This document shows positions 34,057 through 46,760 of a DNA stretch of 64,000 nt, one piece after another. This stretch comes from Artocarpus heterophyllus (lineage: Eukaryota > Streptophyta > Magnoliopsida > Rosales > Moraceae): contig CM046345.1 in NCBI GenBank assembly GCA_025403435.1, forward strand, positions 1,488,001-1,552,000, in the 5' to 3' direction. The position numbers and the translations under genes are program-made. Within the stretch, counting starts at the first letter, position 1. Every line of letters starts with the position of its first letter. The notes beneath the pieces were generated by a model that was not told the origin of the DNA, ran no database searches, and was given only the letters and a program-made list of their open reading frames with translations.

Positions 34057-37000
34057 TGGATTGATTTTGGATGTACCATTCATGTTTCAAGTACGATACA
34101 GGATTCCTTACGATCCAAACCATAAACGCAAATGAAAAATTTTGTACTTATGGGGAACCGAGTTAAAGCTCCAGTTGAAGCCATCAAAACTTATTGTTTG
34201 ATTTTAGACACTGGACATCATTTAGATCTTTTTCAAACTCTTTATATTCCTTTTGTTTCTCGTACTTTAATTTCTTTGTCAAAACCTGATATAGCTGGAT
34301 ATTCTTTTAAGTTTAGAAATGGATGTTGCAGTTTGTTTAAGCATAATCATTTTATTGGTTATGGTGTTCTTTGTGATGGTTTATACAAATTAAAGCTTGA
34401 TAATCTTTTTGCTGAGTTTTTGTTGACTTTGCATTGTAATGTTGGTACTAAACATGGTTTAGTGGATGAAAGTATAGCTTACTTGTGGCATAAATGTTTG
34501 GGTCACATATCCAAAGAAAGAATACAAAGATTGGTAAAGAATGAAATCGTCCTTGACTTGGAGTTTACTAATCTTGGCATTTGCATGGATTGTATTAAGG
34601 GAAAACACACAAAACACACAATTAAGAAGAAGGCCACAATAAGCACACAGCTCCTTGAACTTATATACACCGACATATGTGGGCCTTTTGATGTTCCATC
34701 TTTTGGTGGAGAAAAGTATTTTGTTACCTTTATTAATGACTTTTCACATTATGGAAATATCTATTTGTTGCATGAGAAATCTTAATCAGTAAATGCCTTA
34801 GAGGTGTTTATTGTTGAGGTTGAAAGACAATTAGATAGAAAGGTGAGAATTGTCAGGTCTGATAGAGGTGGTGAATATTATGGAAGGTATGATGAAATTG
34901 GACAACGCCCTTGTCCATTTGCTAAATTTCTTGAAAAGCATGGCATAGTGCTCAATACACAATGCTAGGTACACTAGAAGAAAATGGTGTTATGAAAAGG
35001 CATAATCGTACTTTAATGGATATGGTTAGAAGTATGTTAAGTTATTCTTCTTCATCCTTATCATTGTGGATGTAGGCTCTGAAAACTGCCATGTATTTGT
35101 TGAACAGGGTTCCTAGTAAGGCAGTTTCAAAGACTCCTTTTGAATTGTAGATAGGAAGGCACTTGCATGTTTGGGGTTACCTAGCATACGTAAGAATTTA
35201 TAATCCACATGAAAAGAAACTAGATTCAAGAACAATCAGTGGTTTCTTCATTGTTTATCTAGAAAAATCTAAAGGGTTAGATTTCATTATTCTGGCCATA
35301 GTACAAGGATTGTTTAAACTAAAAATGCGAGGTTCATTGAAAATGGTGAGATCAGTGGGAGTGTGGAACCACGTAAAGTGGAAATTCAAGAAGTTAGGGT
35401 GGAGATTTCTTTGCCTAAAACTTCTTCTCATGTTGTTGTTCCTACAGTTGTTGAACGTTTAGACGACCCCTAAGAACAACAAATAAATGATGAAACACCC
35501 CATAATGAAGCTGTAACCAAAGAACCCGTAATGGATGAACCACAAGAGGTGGTATCTAGAAGGTTTGAATGGCAAAGAAGATTTGCTATCTCTGATGATT
35601 ATATGGTTTATCTACAAGAGTCAGAATTTGACTTAGGAATTGATGATGATCCAGTTTTATTTTTACAAGCCATGGAAAATGATGATTCTATTGAGTGGTT
35701 AGACGCCATGAAAGAAGATTGAAATCAATGAATCACAATAAAGTCTGGAATCTTGTTGAATTGCCTGCAGGTTGTAAAAGAGTTGGGTGTAAATGGGTCA
35801 AAAAGACCAAGCATGACTCTAATGGCAATATCGAATGACATAAAGTTAGACTTGTTACCAAAGGTTTAACTCAGAAAGACGGTGTTGACTACAAAGAAAC
35901 CTTTTGTCCTGTTTCTAAAAAGGACTCATTTAGAATTATCATGGCATTGGTAGCTCATTTTGATTTAGAACTTCACCAAATGGATGTGAAAACCGCCTTT
36001 CTAAATGGGAATTTAGAGGAAGAGGTATATATGGACTTACCTGAAGGTTTTGTTGTTAAAGGAAAGGAACACGTGGTGTGTAGACTTAAGAAATCAATAT
36101 ACGGACTTAAGCAAGCTTCCCAACAATGGTATCTTAAGTTCAATGATATCATCACTTCCTTAGGATTTTAGGAGAACATTGTTGATCGATGTATATATTT
36201 GAAGGTTAGTGGGAGCAAGTTTATAATTTTGATCCTGTATGTTGATGACATTTTGCTTACTACTAATGATCTTGGCTTATTACATGAGACTAAGAAATTC
36301 CTTTCTGAGAACTTTGAAATGAAAGATATAGGTGAGGTATCCTATGTGATTGGGATTGAAATATTCTGTGATAGATTACAGGAATTGTTAGGATTGTCTC
36401 AAAAAGCATATATTAACAAAGTTCTAGAGTGATTGAAAATAGAAAGTGCTCTGCAAGTGTCATTCCAATTTAGAAAGGAGATAAATTGAGCCTTATGCAA
36501 TGTCCAAAGAATGAATTGGAACGCAAAGAAATGGAACGGATTCCATATGCTTCTATCATTGGTAGCTTGATGTATGCTCAGACCTATACTAGGCCAGACA
36601 TCAATTTTGCCATTGGAATGCTGGGCAGATACCAAAATAATCCAAGATTGGATCATTGGAAAGCTGCAAAGAAGTTGTTAAGATCCTTGCAAGGAACAAA
36701 AGATCACATGCTCACTTATAGAAGATCCGATCATCTTGAGGTGATAGGATATTCAGATTCAGATTATGATGGATGTGTTGATACAAGAAAATCCACATTT
36801 GACTAATCGTTCCTTTTGGCTGAAGGAACAGTCTCATGGAAGAGTGCAAAGCAGTCTGTCATCATCGCATCGACTATGGAAGCTGAGTTTGTGGCATGCT
36901 TTGAGGCCACTGTTCATGGATTATGACTGCAGAACTTTGTTTTAGGACTTGGAATTGTTGACAGCATTGCTAAGCCGTTGAAAATTTATTGTAATAATTC

Positions 37001-37220
37001 AGCAACAATCTTTTTCTCTAAAAACGACAAGTATTCACGAGGTGCTAAACATATGGAATTGAAATACTTTGCCATTAAAGACGAAGTTCAAAAACAAAGA
37101 GTGTTAATTGAACACATTAGCACAAATCTCATGATTGCAGATCCGTTGACAAAAAGGTTGCCACCAAAGACATTTAATGAACATGTCGAAAGAATGAGCA
37201 TTATTGAAAACCATTATTGA
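34057..37220 (+). pseudogene. copia pol (protease, integrase, RT, RNase H), broken
   Basis: Protease near 34060 reads WIDFGCTIHVS where active copies have Asp-Ser-Gly, so the catalytic motif is altered. Integrase starts with an HHCC zinc region (LWHKCLGH ... CMDCIKGK, about 34480-34600), then the core (YTDICGPF, 34664 on). A stop follows the YLLHEKS segment (34785). RT spans about 35790-36480, with WVKKTKHD, MDVKTAFLNG, YGLKQASQ and the YVDDI catalytic box near 36238. RNase H (36486-37220) retains SDSDYDGC, CNNSA and ADPLTK. Several stops split it into short frames, many explicable as G:C to A:T changes. Confidence 0.85.
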
Positions 37221-37623
37221 CATTATGATTATGTTTTATGCTCTTTATGTATTTGACACTCTAAGCTCAATTAATTTATGTTTCTAATATTTTAATGCAT
37301 CCTATTTCATTATATTAGTTGCTGTATATATATGAATGTATTTTGTTGATATAACAGATTTGTTTCTGACAAAGACATTGTTGTTGGACCATTATGGTAT
37401 ATCTCTCATTACAGGTCATATTAAGTGTAGAACTGAATTGTAATACATAAAAATAGACTATGTCGATCTAATGACATATAACCGCTATAATCCTCATTAG
37501 TTTTTACTTAATAGTGATTTATAATTTGACCAATTTATGAAGGGATTTAGTTTATATTTTGTGCATTATGTTCTATTATTAAACCAAGAAGTTGGATAAT
37601 GTCACATGGACCAGGTGAGAGAA

Positions 37624-38071
37624 TGTTAAATATTTTTAATTGTGGTCAACGAGTCATATTCCTATTAGTTGTCTTATTTATTTAAAGAACAATAATTATG
37701 GTTTAATAATTTTTAGGTGTCAAAATCCTATTGGTCATAAGGGAGATATTTTCTATTGATTGCACACATTAATGGTATGTGAGTTATAAAAGGATCTCAA
37801 TAGAAACTGGTCCTCTTTCTACCCATTAACAATATATTTTTCTCTCCATCAAAAAAAGTATTCTGTTAAAACTAAGATGGGTTAAGAGAGAGAAACACAG
37901 TTTTCTTCAAAGGCCTCTTGTGATCAATCATTCTCATCAAGTTTTATCATGGATCAAGGTATGTCTTCTTCTCTAATTATTGTTATGTGAGAATCATATA
38001 ATTCAAAAATCTTGACATTATGTTTATGCAATATTAGGGTTTGCTTTGCATAATTAAAAAATTTACTAACA
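37624..38071 (+). repeat. 3' LTR of the copia element
   Basis: 448 bp, TGTTAAATATTT to TTACTAACA, directly preceded by a purine-rich tract (AGGTGAGAGAA, 37613-37623). It has its own TATAAAA at 37785-37791. Confidence 0.88.
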
Positions 38072-38164
38072 CACCTTACAGGTTTGGAGGAAGAAAGTGA
38101 AAGGCAAACGCAATGTTTTTTTTTTTCATAAAATAAATAATACTGGGTCTGTAAAAAAAGAATA

Positions 38165-40970
38165 TGTAACACCCCTATGTGGGGGTTAACAGTTTTAAAT
38201 AAATAAAAATAATTTTAAATTTTATATTATTTAAATCAATTAAACAATGCCCATGGGTCTTTAAACAACAAGAAAAATAAAAATAAACGTTTTAAATACA
38301 AACCACAGTTTTTAGTGTAGCATCAAATATATATATTACAGTCATCATCACCATAGTACAATTCCCAAATAACTTAACACAGCCATAAAAAAATAATACA
38401 ACTCTTACATGTTGTAGATAAGTTACAAATAAACAAGGTCTTCTAACACGAAAACAGCAGGATTGTTTTCGCCTATTCCTCTTCAGATATGTTGCACTGA
38501 GTTCCACCTGAGATATGAAGATATGATAGGGATGAGCATCGACATGCCCAGTAGGAAAATCATGACTCACCTTATGGTTTATCCATTACCACATTAAAAC
38601 TGCATGGTTAGTAGGTTACATCATATTCCAGATTATGAGGTTTATTATGATCACATCTTGTGGATACCATAGTTAATCATTACCAAGTTTCATAATTACA
38701 CATTTATACAAATATTACCAATCATCATTGTTCTTAGGTATCCATGTTAAATAGAGTATCACTCAACTCATCGAAACCCAAATGGGCGCACTTAATCACC
38801 CTATAAACATTCCAAGGGTGTTCCGGTGAGGGGACATCAAGCCCCGAGTCCTCATCAAATCGATTCCTGTACAGTGTATTCTGGGACTTTCAACCCAAGG
38901 AAGCGTCATCACCTTCCCCCTATTTTACCTTTTAGGGTATTCGTGCCCAAGGACGTAACCGCCGCCCTTTTTACATCTCACTATTCCTTTGTATTCAATT
39001 TTTATTTATAGAGTCAATTTTCTAACAATGCTTCTCAATTTATAGTATATGTCAAATCATTATATTCCTTGCTATACAATATACATATTTTACAACATAA
39101 AACAAACAAATTTAATTTACCAAAAACCTCACAAAAGATGAGTAATAGAATCCCTACCTTCAAAGCTTAACAACAAACTTTTAATCTTGGAATTAATTAA
39201 CGTTAGCTCCACACATCTTTGACCCTAAGGCATGCATAAGGACAATTAAAACTAAAGCACAACGTATAATCACATTCATAAGTGAATTATGTGTAAACCC
39301 GTCTACTAGTGCCATTAAAGTATTTTTATGCAATTGTTCTTTAAAAACCAAGTAAACAATTTGTATCTTAAACACAATATAAAATACATACAAGCAATTT
39401 ATATGTTTTAGTCTCTAATAAGAATTCATAAATCATTTAGGATAGTATTGGAAAGGTTGTAAGACATTAAGAGACTAGAAGGTGAGCAAAGTTGGGTTTT
39501 TGGTTCAAGTTAACAGCTGGTATACCATGGCAACTTGGTGGTATACTTTTGCAAAAAGACGGGTTCACTATCTACAATCAACATACGGGTTAACAGGTGG
39601 TTTACTTAAGATAGACGGGTGGTTTATTACCACTGGCAGGTTTACTAGTTTCTAATCCGAAAATTGAAAAATTCATAGAAATTAAAATACAACTCCGATT
39701 TAGGCTCATGATAGCTCGTTGGAAAGCTTAGGATGTCTACTTTTTAAATATGGAAACTAATTTACAAAATTCATTTTCATTTAACTCCAGAATTTTAAGA
39801 AATAGCCACTGCCCATAGAGGTATTATAAAGTTTATGGGATGTCAAATTTTTCTTTAACTTAAAGCATATTATCCTTGTTTAAAATCTCAAAACCATTCC
39901 AAAATATGCAACATGCATTATATAATCACAATAAACATATTCTCATGAGTTTTATACCAAAATCATTATCAAATTATATCTCTAGCATTTCTTGTAAATA
40001 ATGATGAAAACATGCTTAAGTTTGCTCTTTAAGCTCAAAACATTAGAACATCAATCTTAAAGTTATGGAAACCGGTTTTAAACATTCCTAACATGTTTCT
40101 AACATTGTTATCAAACCAAAATAAAAGTTGGTTGTGGGTTGTAACTCAAGACTCAAGTTTTTGTTCATAAATGTTCAAGGATGCATGTTAACATAACTAG
40201 AAATTTGCATGAATTTTGAACACGAAAATTATGCATTAGACATGGAGAAAATACATACTAAAAACTAAGTTTAGATTAAAGAAAACCTACCTCAAAACTT
40301 CTTTGAAAAGCACCAAAGTTCGGGTTAACAATCAAGCTTGAATTAACTCTAAAACCGCCTCGACCATGGTTAGGGATTATAATTGCCTTGGCCACAAAGG
40401 GAGCTTTGTGCTCTATGTCTTTAGTTAGAATTTGAAGTGAGAAAGGGAGAGAATGAGAAACTAGAGAAGAAGGTGGTGATGGTTAAATAAAAAGATATCA
40501 AAATGCTTGAGAGGAATGGGATGTTTACGGGGGAAAGTTGTAAGAAGAAACAAAAGAGCATTAAAAGAAAATATCATCATGTCTCCCATGGAGACTTTTA
40601 GCAAATAATGCCAACATAATTGAGGGGACAATTGGAGTGAATTATGAAAGAAGATGATGAAATAATTAAATAGGTGGTTGAGAAAATATCTCCATGTTTT
40701 CTATGAATTGAGGGAAAATAATTCAATGTCCCCTTCGGAGACCTTTAGCAAAATGAGAAGAAGGCTACATAATTGAGCAATAATTTAGGGAGACAAGATT
40801 GGTAGAAGTAAGTATTGGTAAATTTTGAATGTTTCTTAGGAAGACTTGGTAAGAAAATACTAAAGTGACATTTTTTTTTAATGATCATAAACAACTTAGT
40901 AATTTTAAATAGTCACATTTTATTCATTAAACTTTACAAAATCATGCCCATTAAAAATACGGGTGTTACA
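38165..40970 (-). mobile_element. Solo LTR, gypsy-type, 2.8 kb (copy 1)
   Basis: On plus it begins TGTAACACCCC and ends GGGTGTTACA, flanked by perfect GAATA duplications (38160-38164 and 40971-40975). There is no internal coding region. It is homologous to 58987-61598 in opposite orientation: CGAGTCCTCA, CAACCCAAGGAAGCGTCATC and TTTTAGGGTATTCGTG recur. The sense strand is taken as minus because the other copy, read on plus, shows the CCCTACTGAGC block in the same order as the gypsy LTR at 8361. Recombination between LTRs normally leaves such solo LTRs. Confidence 0.82.
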
Positions 40971-40975
40971 GAATA

Positions 40976-41913
40976 ATATTGAGCTTCTTCTTACAATGGG
41001 GGCATTTCAATTATTTCATTGATAAAAGAGGCCACGCCATTGGTCATCTGCTCAATTCTGTGAGAAATTTAACAGACGTGTATGAAAAGGTGTTATTTCC
41101 ACCCAATTAAAGAGTTTGAGAGGCGTTTGGGGACCAAACAGTCACTTATTAAATAACTCAAAGACCATCTACTCCAATATACCTATAATGTTTATTGTTT
41201 TACTTATGTTTTTAGTACATGTTTTATAATATATGAATATGATAAGTTTAAATAGAGAAAAACATGGCTATCATTTGGCAGAGGTTCTTCTATTTAAAAG
41301 GTTAATAAGTGTATATGAATTGAAAGAAAAACATGTATTGAAAATGCTTCTCTTTTTGTCACAAACGATTTTTAAACTATTTTATTTGGAAATTTTCAAA
41401 CTATTTATAAGACATTTAGAAACCATTTAACATGCCCTAATATGTGTTGAGTTGACTCTTACCGTATGCCGCCAATAATGACCCTAATTTGAATGAAAGG
41501 GCTTTTACCGTGTAGAGTCTACACGTAACTATCATGCTCTATTGCCAACTATAAATTATTTCTTTGGCTCGCTCTCTCAAGCTTTTTTTACGATATAATT
41601 GTTTTTCCTAGTCAATCTCGTGTAATTTCTCGGTTCTTAGTTAAAGAGAAAAATTCATACGGTCTATATTTCACTGTAAAATTGTAGCATATATAACTAA
41701 TATTATACTATGGTTGATTTTTCATTGTAGAGAAATGCATATGGTTGATTTTTCATTGTAAAATAGTAGCATAAGTAATACTATGCTATGATTGATTTTA
41801 CATTGTAGAAAAATGCATATGGTTGATTTTTTGTTGTAAAATTGTAATTTCTCCTTGACATATGGTATGATTTTTTCAATTTGTGAATATTCTATATACG
41901 GTTAAAATGATAT
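40976..41913. other. Intergenic DNA with a tandem repeat
   Basis: No gene. A degenerate tandem repeat of about 80 bp lies at 41660-41850 (GGTTGATTTTTCATTGTA recurs four times). A short palindrome, CGTGTAGAGTCTACACG, lies near 41510. Confidence 0.5.
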
Positions 41914-43103
41914 TATAATGCCCCTCCTAAGCTAGCAGCTCCAAAACAATCAATTTAGGAAAAAATGTTAACTCATAATATTTATCACAAAAAACTTAAT
42001 AAAAATAAAATAACACTCAAAATGAAAATAATAACCTTTATTGTAAATAATATACTTTCAATGTACAAGATATTAGAAATCACTAATTTTACATTTAAAA
42101 TCTTTAAACTTGTCATAGAATCTTAGACTATTTTTGCTCAGTCAACTAAAATCTCTACTTGGAAGCTACGTGTATCATGAGAACTATATAAGCGAATGCT
42201 CAGAAGTAAACCATGTAAACCTACTTTTAAAATATTTATCTTTAAGTTTCACTTTAGGGCCTTTCTGTATGATGCTAATTTCGTGTTATTAGAACCCTTA
42301 TTTCATATTTATTCGCCCTTCTATTGGAACTCTTTCCCTTAAGAGATTTGGCCCTTTTAACATTAACTTTCGTTGGTTTATTAAAAGCATAAGAGTTCAC
42401 ACCATACACAAAAACACTTTTCATAAAACATGTCAAACCGTGTACATATCATATTCTTAATCATATTCATAATCATCATAATGTAAATTAAAAACATACT
42501 TTCGAAACATATTATCGTTCAAATGATGCAGTGAAAATGTGTACTTACAATAAGCTGCTTAAGAGAGAAAACTATTCTCTCATTTCCTTTCTTCTCTTCG
42601 TTTCCATTTCTTTTTTTCTTACATTTATGTTTCCTACAAATGAGTACCAAGCTTCCTATACATAGGCATCGAATAAGCACGATAATGCACACTTTAAATC
42701 CTAGCTCGACACATGTTGCTACGTGTCATTTTATATATGTGTGCCAAATGTTGACATGTATGCTCACCATATGATATCCTTCAATTCATGCCACCTAGCA
42801 CCAATGTGTCTCTTTGCATGCTTGCCACATGTTACGTTGCATGCCAACCACCTAACCAACTTACATGAATGTCACCTAGCACCTATGTATCATATTAAGG
42901 TTAGTTGTCAGTCTCGTGACGACACCTGGTGCTTTCTAGAGTAATGAGTCATAACCTAACTCTGTATTTCAACACCCAACTTTCTCTTATTGTCACTTCA
43001 TGATTGACTTGCCTCAATCTTGTTAAAGCTTTTAAACATCCTCGAATCTTCAAATCATGAGTTTCTAACTCTAAGCAAGAAGCTTAAAAACTCGGGTATT
43101 ACA
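41914..43103. mobile_element. Probable solo LTR, 1.19 kb
   Basis: Starts TATAATGCCCCTCC and ends CTCGGGTATTACA, which resemble the inverted ends of LTRs (TGTAATGCCCC / GTATTACA). Flanks GATAT and AATAT differ at one base. No coding region. Plausible but weaker than the other two. Confidence 0.5.
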
Positions 43104-43402
43104 AATATCATTAGAATAATTACTATTTAATTATAGTACTAAATGTGATATCATTATGATAATTACTAAATAATTATTGCTATTTTAAAAAAATTAAATT
43201 TCAATTTCGACACAAAATTTTACCATTTGGTGTAATTTTTTCTTTGATTTTGGAGTCAAATTTGGAAGGCCAGAATTTAAATACTTTGTTGGGTTTGTCT
43301 AAGGGGCCAAGCTATGTTAACTCCATTATCATGGTCTACAACTCACAGAGACCCACATATGGACCTTAAGAGGCCCACTACAATTTTGATTTTCTGAAGG
43401 AG

Positions 43403-43473
<71 letters not shown>

Positions 43474-44551
43474 AGCTGAGGAACTAGGTCTTCATCTTTA
43501 GTATCTTTAGTCCTGTGCGCTCTACATTTGATTTTAGAACAAGAAAAGATATGCCATGAATCTAAGAGCATTTTAGAAAAGGTTGCGCTCCTCCATAAGG
43601 AGGATAATTGTTGATTTTTTTTGGTCTTATAAATTTCATATTCTCGGACCAAAATAAATTAGTAAGGAGAAATTTCGAGAAATACTGAAAAAGACCTCGG
43701 CTTCAGATTTATACCATGACTATTAAAGTTTATAACTTGTGCCATATAAATGAAGCAGTCAAAGGCCAACAAAGCGAAACATTAATCCCAACAACAAAAA
43801 ATTCGTGTCATAAATATAAATATATATAAAAGTTGCGACATCATGCTATCTAATTTTCTCATTGGTAGTAAATAGGTAAATATAAAATTTATTGAATAAA
43901 TCTCGTATCCATTGCCTAAATTTATTAATAAATTTCACATATACTTAGCAATTTAACATTTTCCAACTAAATTAATTAATAAATCTCATATTTACACGAG
44001 TACATTGGATTTTTTTTTTCGACCATCAATAAAAATCAAACCATGTTATTTAGATAGATGACCTACCCATCATCTACTTATAAATAGTGTAGTATTTTTT
44101 ACTGTTACTTCTGGTCAAAAATTACATCAAATTAAAAAGAAAAAAAAAGTATGCAAAATCGTATCATGGTGTTTTTTTTTTTCAGGTCTTAATTTATACA
44201 TATAATTTCCCTTATGTGTTCATGCAATTGCAGTCCTTCGAATTGTGGGCATTTTCATGCCAAGGACCACTTTAAAGTTGGGTTTGGGAATAGCATTGAT
44301 GTTTGTATGGAATAGAGTATGTTATTATTAATGTTATTTTGAAAATAGTATGTCAATTAATTGGGATTAGGAGATAGGGAATGATATTATACGGAGAGTC
44401 ACATGCATGATGATTGATATCTCTTTTCATTCAAAGGGTCACATCTAAGAGAAACAAAATATAAGTATGTGGCTAGGAAAACTCCAATATTGGGGAGCCC
44501 ATGTAGATTTTAATCTGTCTAGTGTAATATGTGTGACTCTAAAATAACTAA
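43104..44551. other. Intergenic DNA with a GA microsatellite
   Basis: AT-rich DNA without coding signal. A pure GA run of about 63 bases lies at 43408-43470. The frames over it are simple-sequence artefacts. Confidence 0.5.
43408..43470. repeat. GA microsatellite
   Basis: Uninterrupted (GA)n of about 31 units. Confidence 0.95.
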
Positions 44552-44729
44552 CAGGGTGTTTAGAAGGGTGATAGAAATCAGTGGTGGGAACCACTTTTAT
44601 TGTAACATGTGAGAGGTTTATACTGTAGCATATTTTTTTATTGTTACTGTAGCATATGAAAGCTTTACACTGTTCATAACTGAAATTGTGGTGGAAACTA
44701 AATGGTTCTTACTACTACCAAACACCCCC
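44552..44729. mobile_element. Tourist-like MITE
   Basis: Ends CAGGGTGTTTAG and CCAAACACCCCC, flanked by TAA on both sides (44549-44551 and 44730-44732), 178 bp. The inside matches the MITE at 11818-11984 in reverse (ATTGTAACATGTGAGAGG, TACTGTAGCATA). TAA duplications and these ends fit PIF/Harbinger. Confidence 0.78.
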
Positions 44730-44732
44730 TAA

Positions 44733-45992
44733 GCTTTTGCTCCTTCTGGGAAATACGTAAACTAAGAAACAAACAAAACACGACCGAACATTTACCAGAA
44801 TGGAATTATTATTCTCCTTCTTCCCTTCCCTTCCCTTTCCCTTTTTTTTTTTTTGTTTTTTTTGGTTTTGGATCCAAAGAGAAGACTGAACATTTAAGGT
44901 AAAAAGGATGACCTTGGTTTTTATCGTGTGACTCTTAGACTTGCACTTTTAGGCTATGTGAAAAGGGCATTAATAAAAGCGATCGATATCCTGATCAGAT
45001 TTTGGTGTCTTAAGTAGGGTCTAATCAACTAGATTATGTAATGTTATTTGATAGACTTAAACTCTAAAGTAAGAAAAATTTAATTAAAAAGAAGTTTTTT
45101 CAAATGATGTGGTATAAATAATGTAGTTGGTTAGCATCGTTTGGAACACCAAAAATTAGATAGTGAATCCGAATCCTACCTGAGTCAAAAGAGAATTAGT
45201 AAATTTGATTATTCAGATGACGATCAAATTTTGATGCCTTAAATAATACCTAAATAACTATAAATATATACCTCGTAACTTGATGAACTCAAACTCTAAA
45301 GTATTAAAACTGTAATTAAAAACATTTTTTTTTAATTTATGGTTAGTTAATTCACATCATATGAGACACTAAATACGTAAACTAAGGAAAAAAAAAAGAC
45401 GGGGACAATTACCAGAAAGAATTATATGATTGATGATTCTTCTTCTTTCCTTTCCCTTGATGATTCTTCTTCTTTCCTTTCCCTTTTTATTATTAGTATT
45501 ATTATTATTAGTGTAGTTCTATTGACACCCCTCATTCTACTCTTCTCGTATCATTTTTTAATAAAATTTTTTATTAGTGAATTACTCATTAATAAAATCA
45601 CTTCTAAGGACAAATGTATATATATATAAAAAGTACTCATTACACATACCACCTAAAAACACATTATCTAAAAACTATTTTTGCCCCTTTTTTTTTTTTT
45701 TCAAGATGAATAAGAAGTGGGTGTTTGAGATTATTTTTTTCAAATCTTGTTTCTTATCTACATTGTTTTTTTTTTTCTTGTTCTTCATTCAGTACGATTT
45801 TCATATTGATCCCACCCTATAAAACAATTTGTTAAAATTCCCAGTTGTTATGTACGACTCTCATCAGTTTACCTTTCTTCTAATGTCTTTGCCTTCCTTC
45901 TAATATTTAAGATATTCATTTCTTTATATCAAACAATTCTTGTTACTCTTAGTTTTGGTTTTAATTTTCCCTTTTAGTTTTACGATTCCTTG

Positions 45993-46024
<32 letters not shown>

Positions 46025-46455
46025 TTATTAAATTTTGAATATATATATATATATTCAAAATTTTCTTATTACTATTGATCTCATATAATTATTGAGTTTT
46101 ATGATTCCTTATGAGCTTTTTTACGATTTTTTTGAAGAAAAGATCAAAATTTCTATATAATTTATTGGTCATATAATAAAAGTGCAAGAACAACGCGTTC
46201 ATTTGGTTAACTTCGCGTACTAGGATCTTATTTGATGTTTGATACAAAAGGATGGAAGGAAGTTCATCTTACCTTAAAATAAAAAAAGAGAAAGATAGGG
46301 TGGAAAAAGAAAAAACAAATACAATTTAGGGGTAGGGACTTTTTTGGAAATTCAAAAGGGGCTTAACAAGTAATAATCAAATTTTAAAAATTAATTAATG
46401 GGTGGTTAAAGAAATAGTGTGAGAAAAGTAGAATGGGATGGCAATAGACCCACCC

Positions 46456-46496
<41 letters not shown>

Positions 46497-46760
46497 TGTT
46501 TAGGATCCAAAGATTGAACCTTTATGGTAAAATGGAAGACCTCGGTTTTTATCGTGTAACTCTTAAAAGACTCATAAAAACCTAGCAATTGGGTCAGACT
46601 TCGGTGTCTTATATATAGACTATTAATCAACTATATTATGCTTTATTATGCCATGTTATTTAATTGACTCAAACTTTAAAAAACAATAAAAGTATTTTTG
46701 TTTTTTTAAATAACATGGTATAAGGGTTGATTAGACAATGAAACACTAAAAGTTGGACAA
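44733..46760. repeat. Direct-repeat block without genes
   Basis: A unit beginning GGATCCAAAG and running through GGTTTTTATCGTGT occurs at 44868-45078 and again at 46500-46690. The block at 44751-44830 (ATACGTAAACTAAG, TTTACCAGAA) recurs at 45369-45440. TTGATGATTCTTCTTCTTTCC is doubled at 45430-45483. An ATT microsatellite lies at 46456-46497, and AT runs at 45993-46060. Confidence 0.55.
46456..46497. repeat. ATT microsatellite
   Basis: (TTA)n of about 14 units. Confidence 0.95.

Larger units (their letters stand above)
31261..38071 (+). mobile_element. Ty1/copia LTR retrotransposon, full-length but decayed
   Basis: 6.8 kb with LTRs at 31261-31689 and 37624-38071, a Met-type primer site, gag, protease, integrase, reverse transcriptase and RNase H in copia order, and a purine tract before the 3' LTR. 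Flanks CACCC (31256-31260) and CACCT (38072-38076) look like a 5-bp target duplication with one change. The first base of the 5' LTR is C where the 3' LTR has T. Many stops and frameshifts show that it is inactive. Integrase preceding RT separates it from gypsy. Confidence 0.88.

Noticed and set aside
38826..39011. Open frame conserved in two places (also 60737-60922)
   Set aside because: Both lie inside copies of the same solo LTR, so the similarity reflects the repeat, not a protein gene.
41490..41530. Palindrome CGTGTAGAGTCTACACG as an operator
   Set aside because: Single short palindrome in AT-rich intergenic DNA with no gene beside it.
43329..43652. 107-codon minus frame rich in Ser-Leu
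   Set aside because: Produced by the GA microsatellite.
44702..44902. 66-codon plus frame starting in a MITE end
   Set aside because: Begins in the MITE terminal repeat and runs through a polypyrimidine tract.
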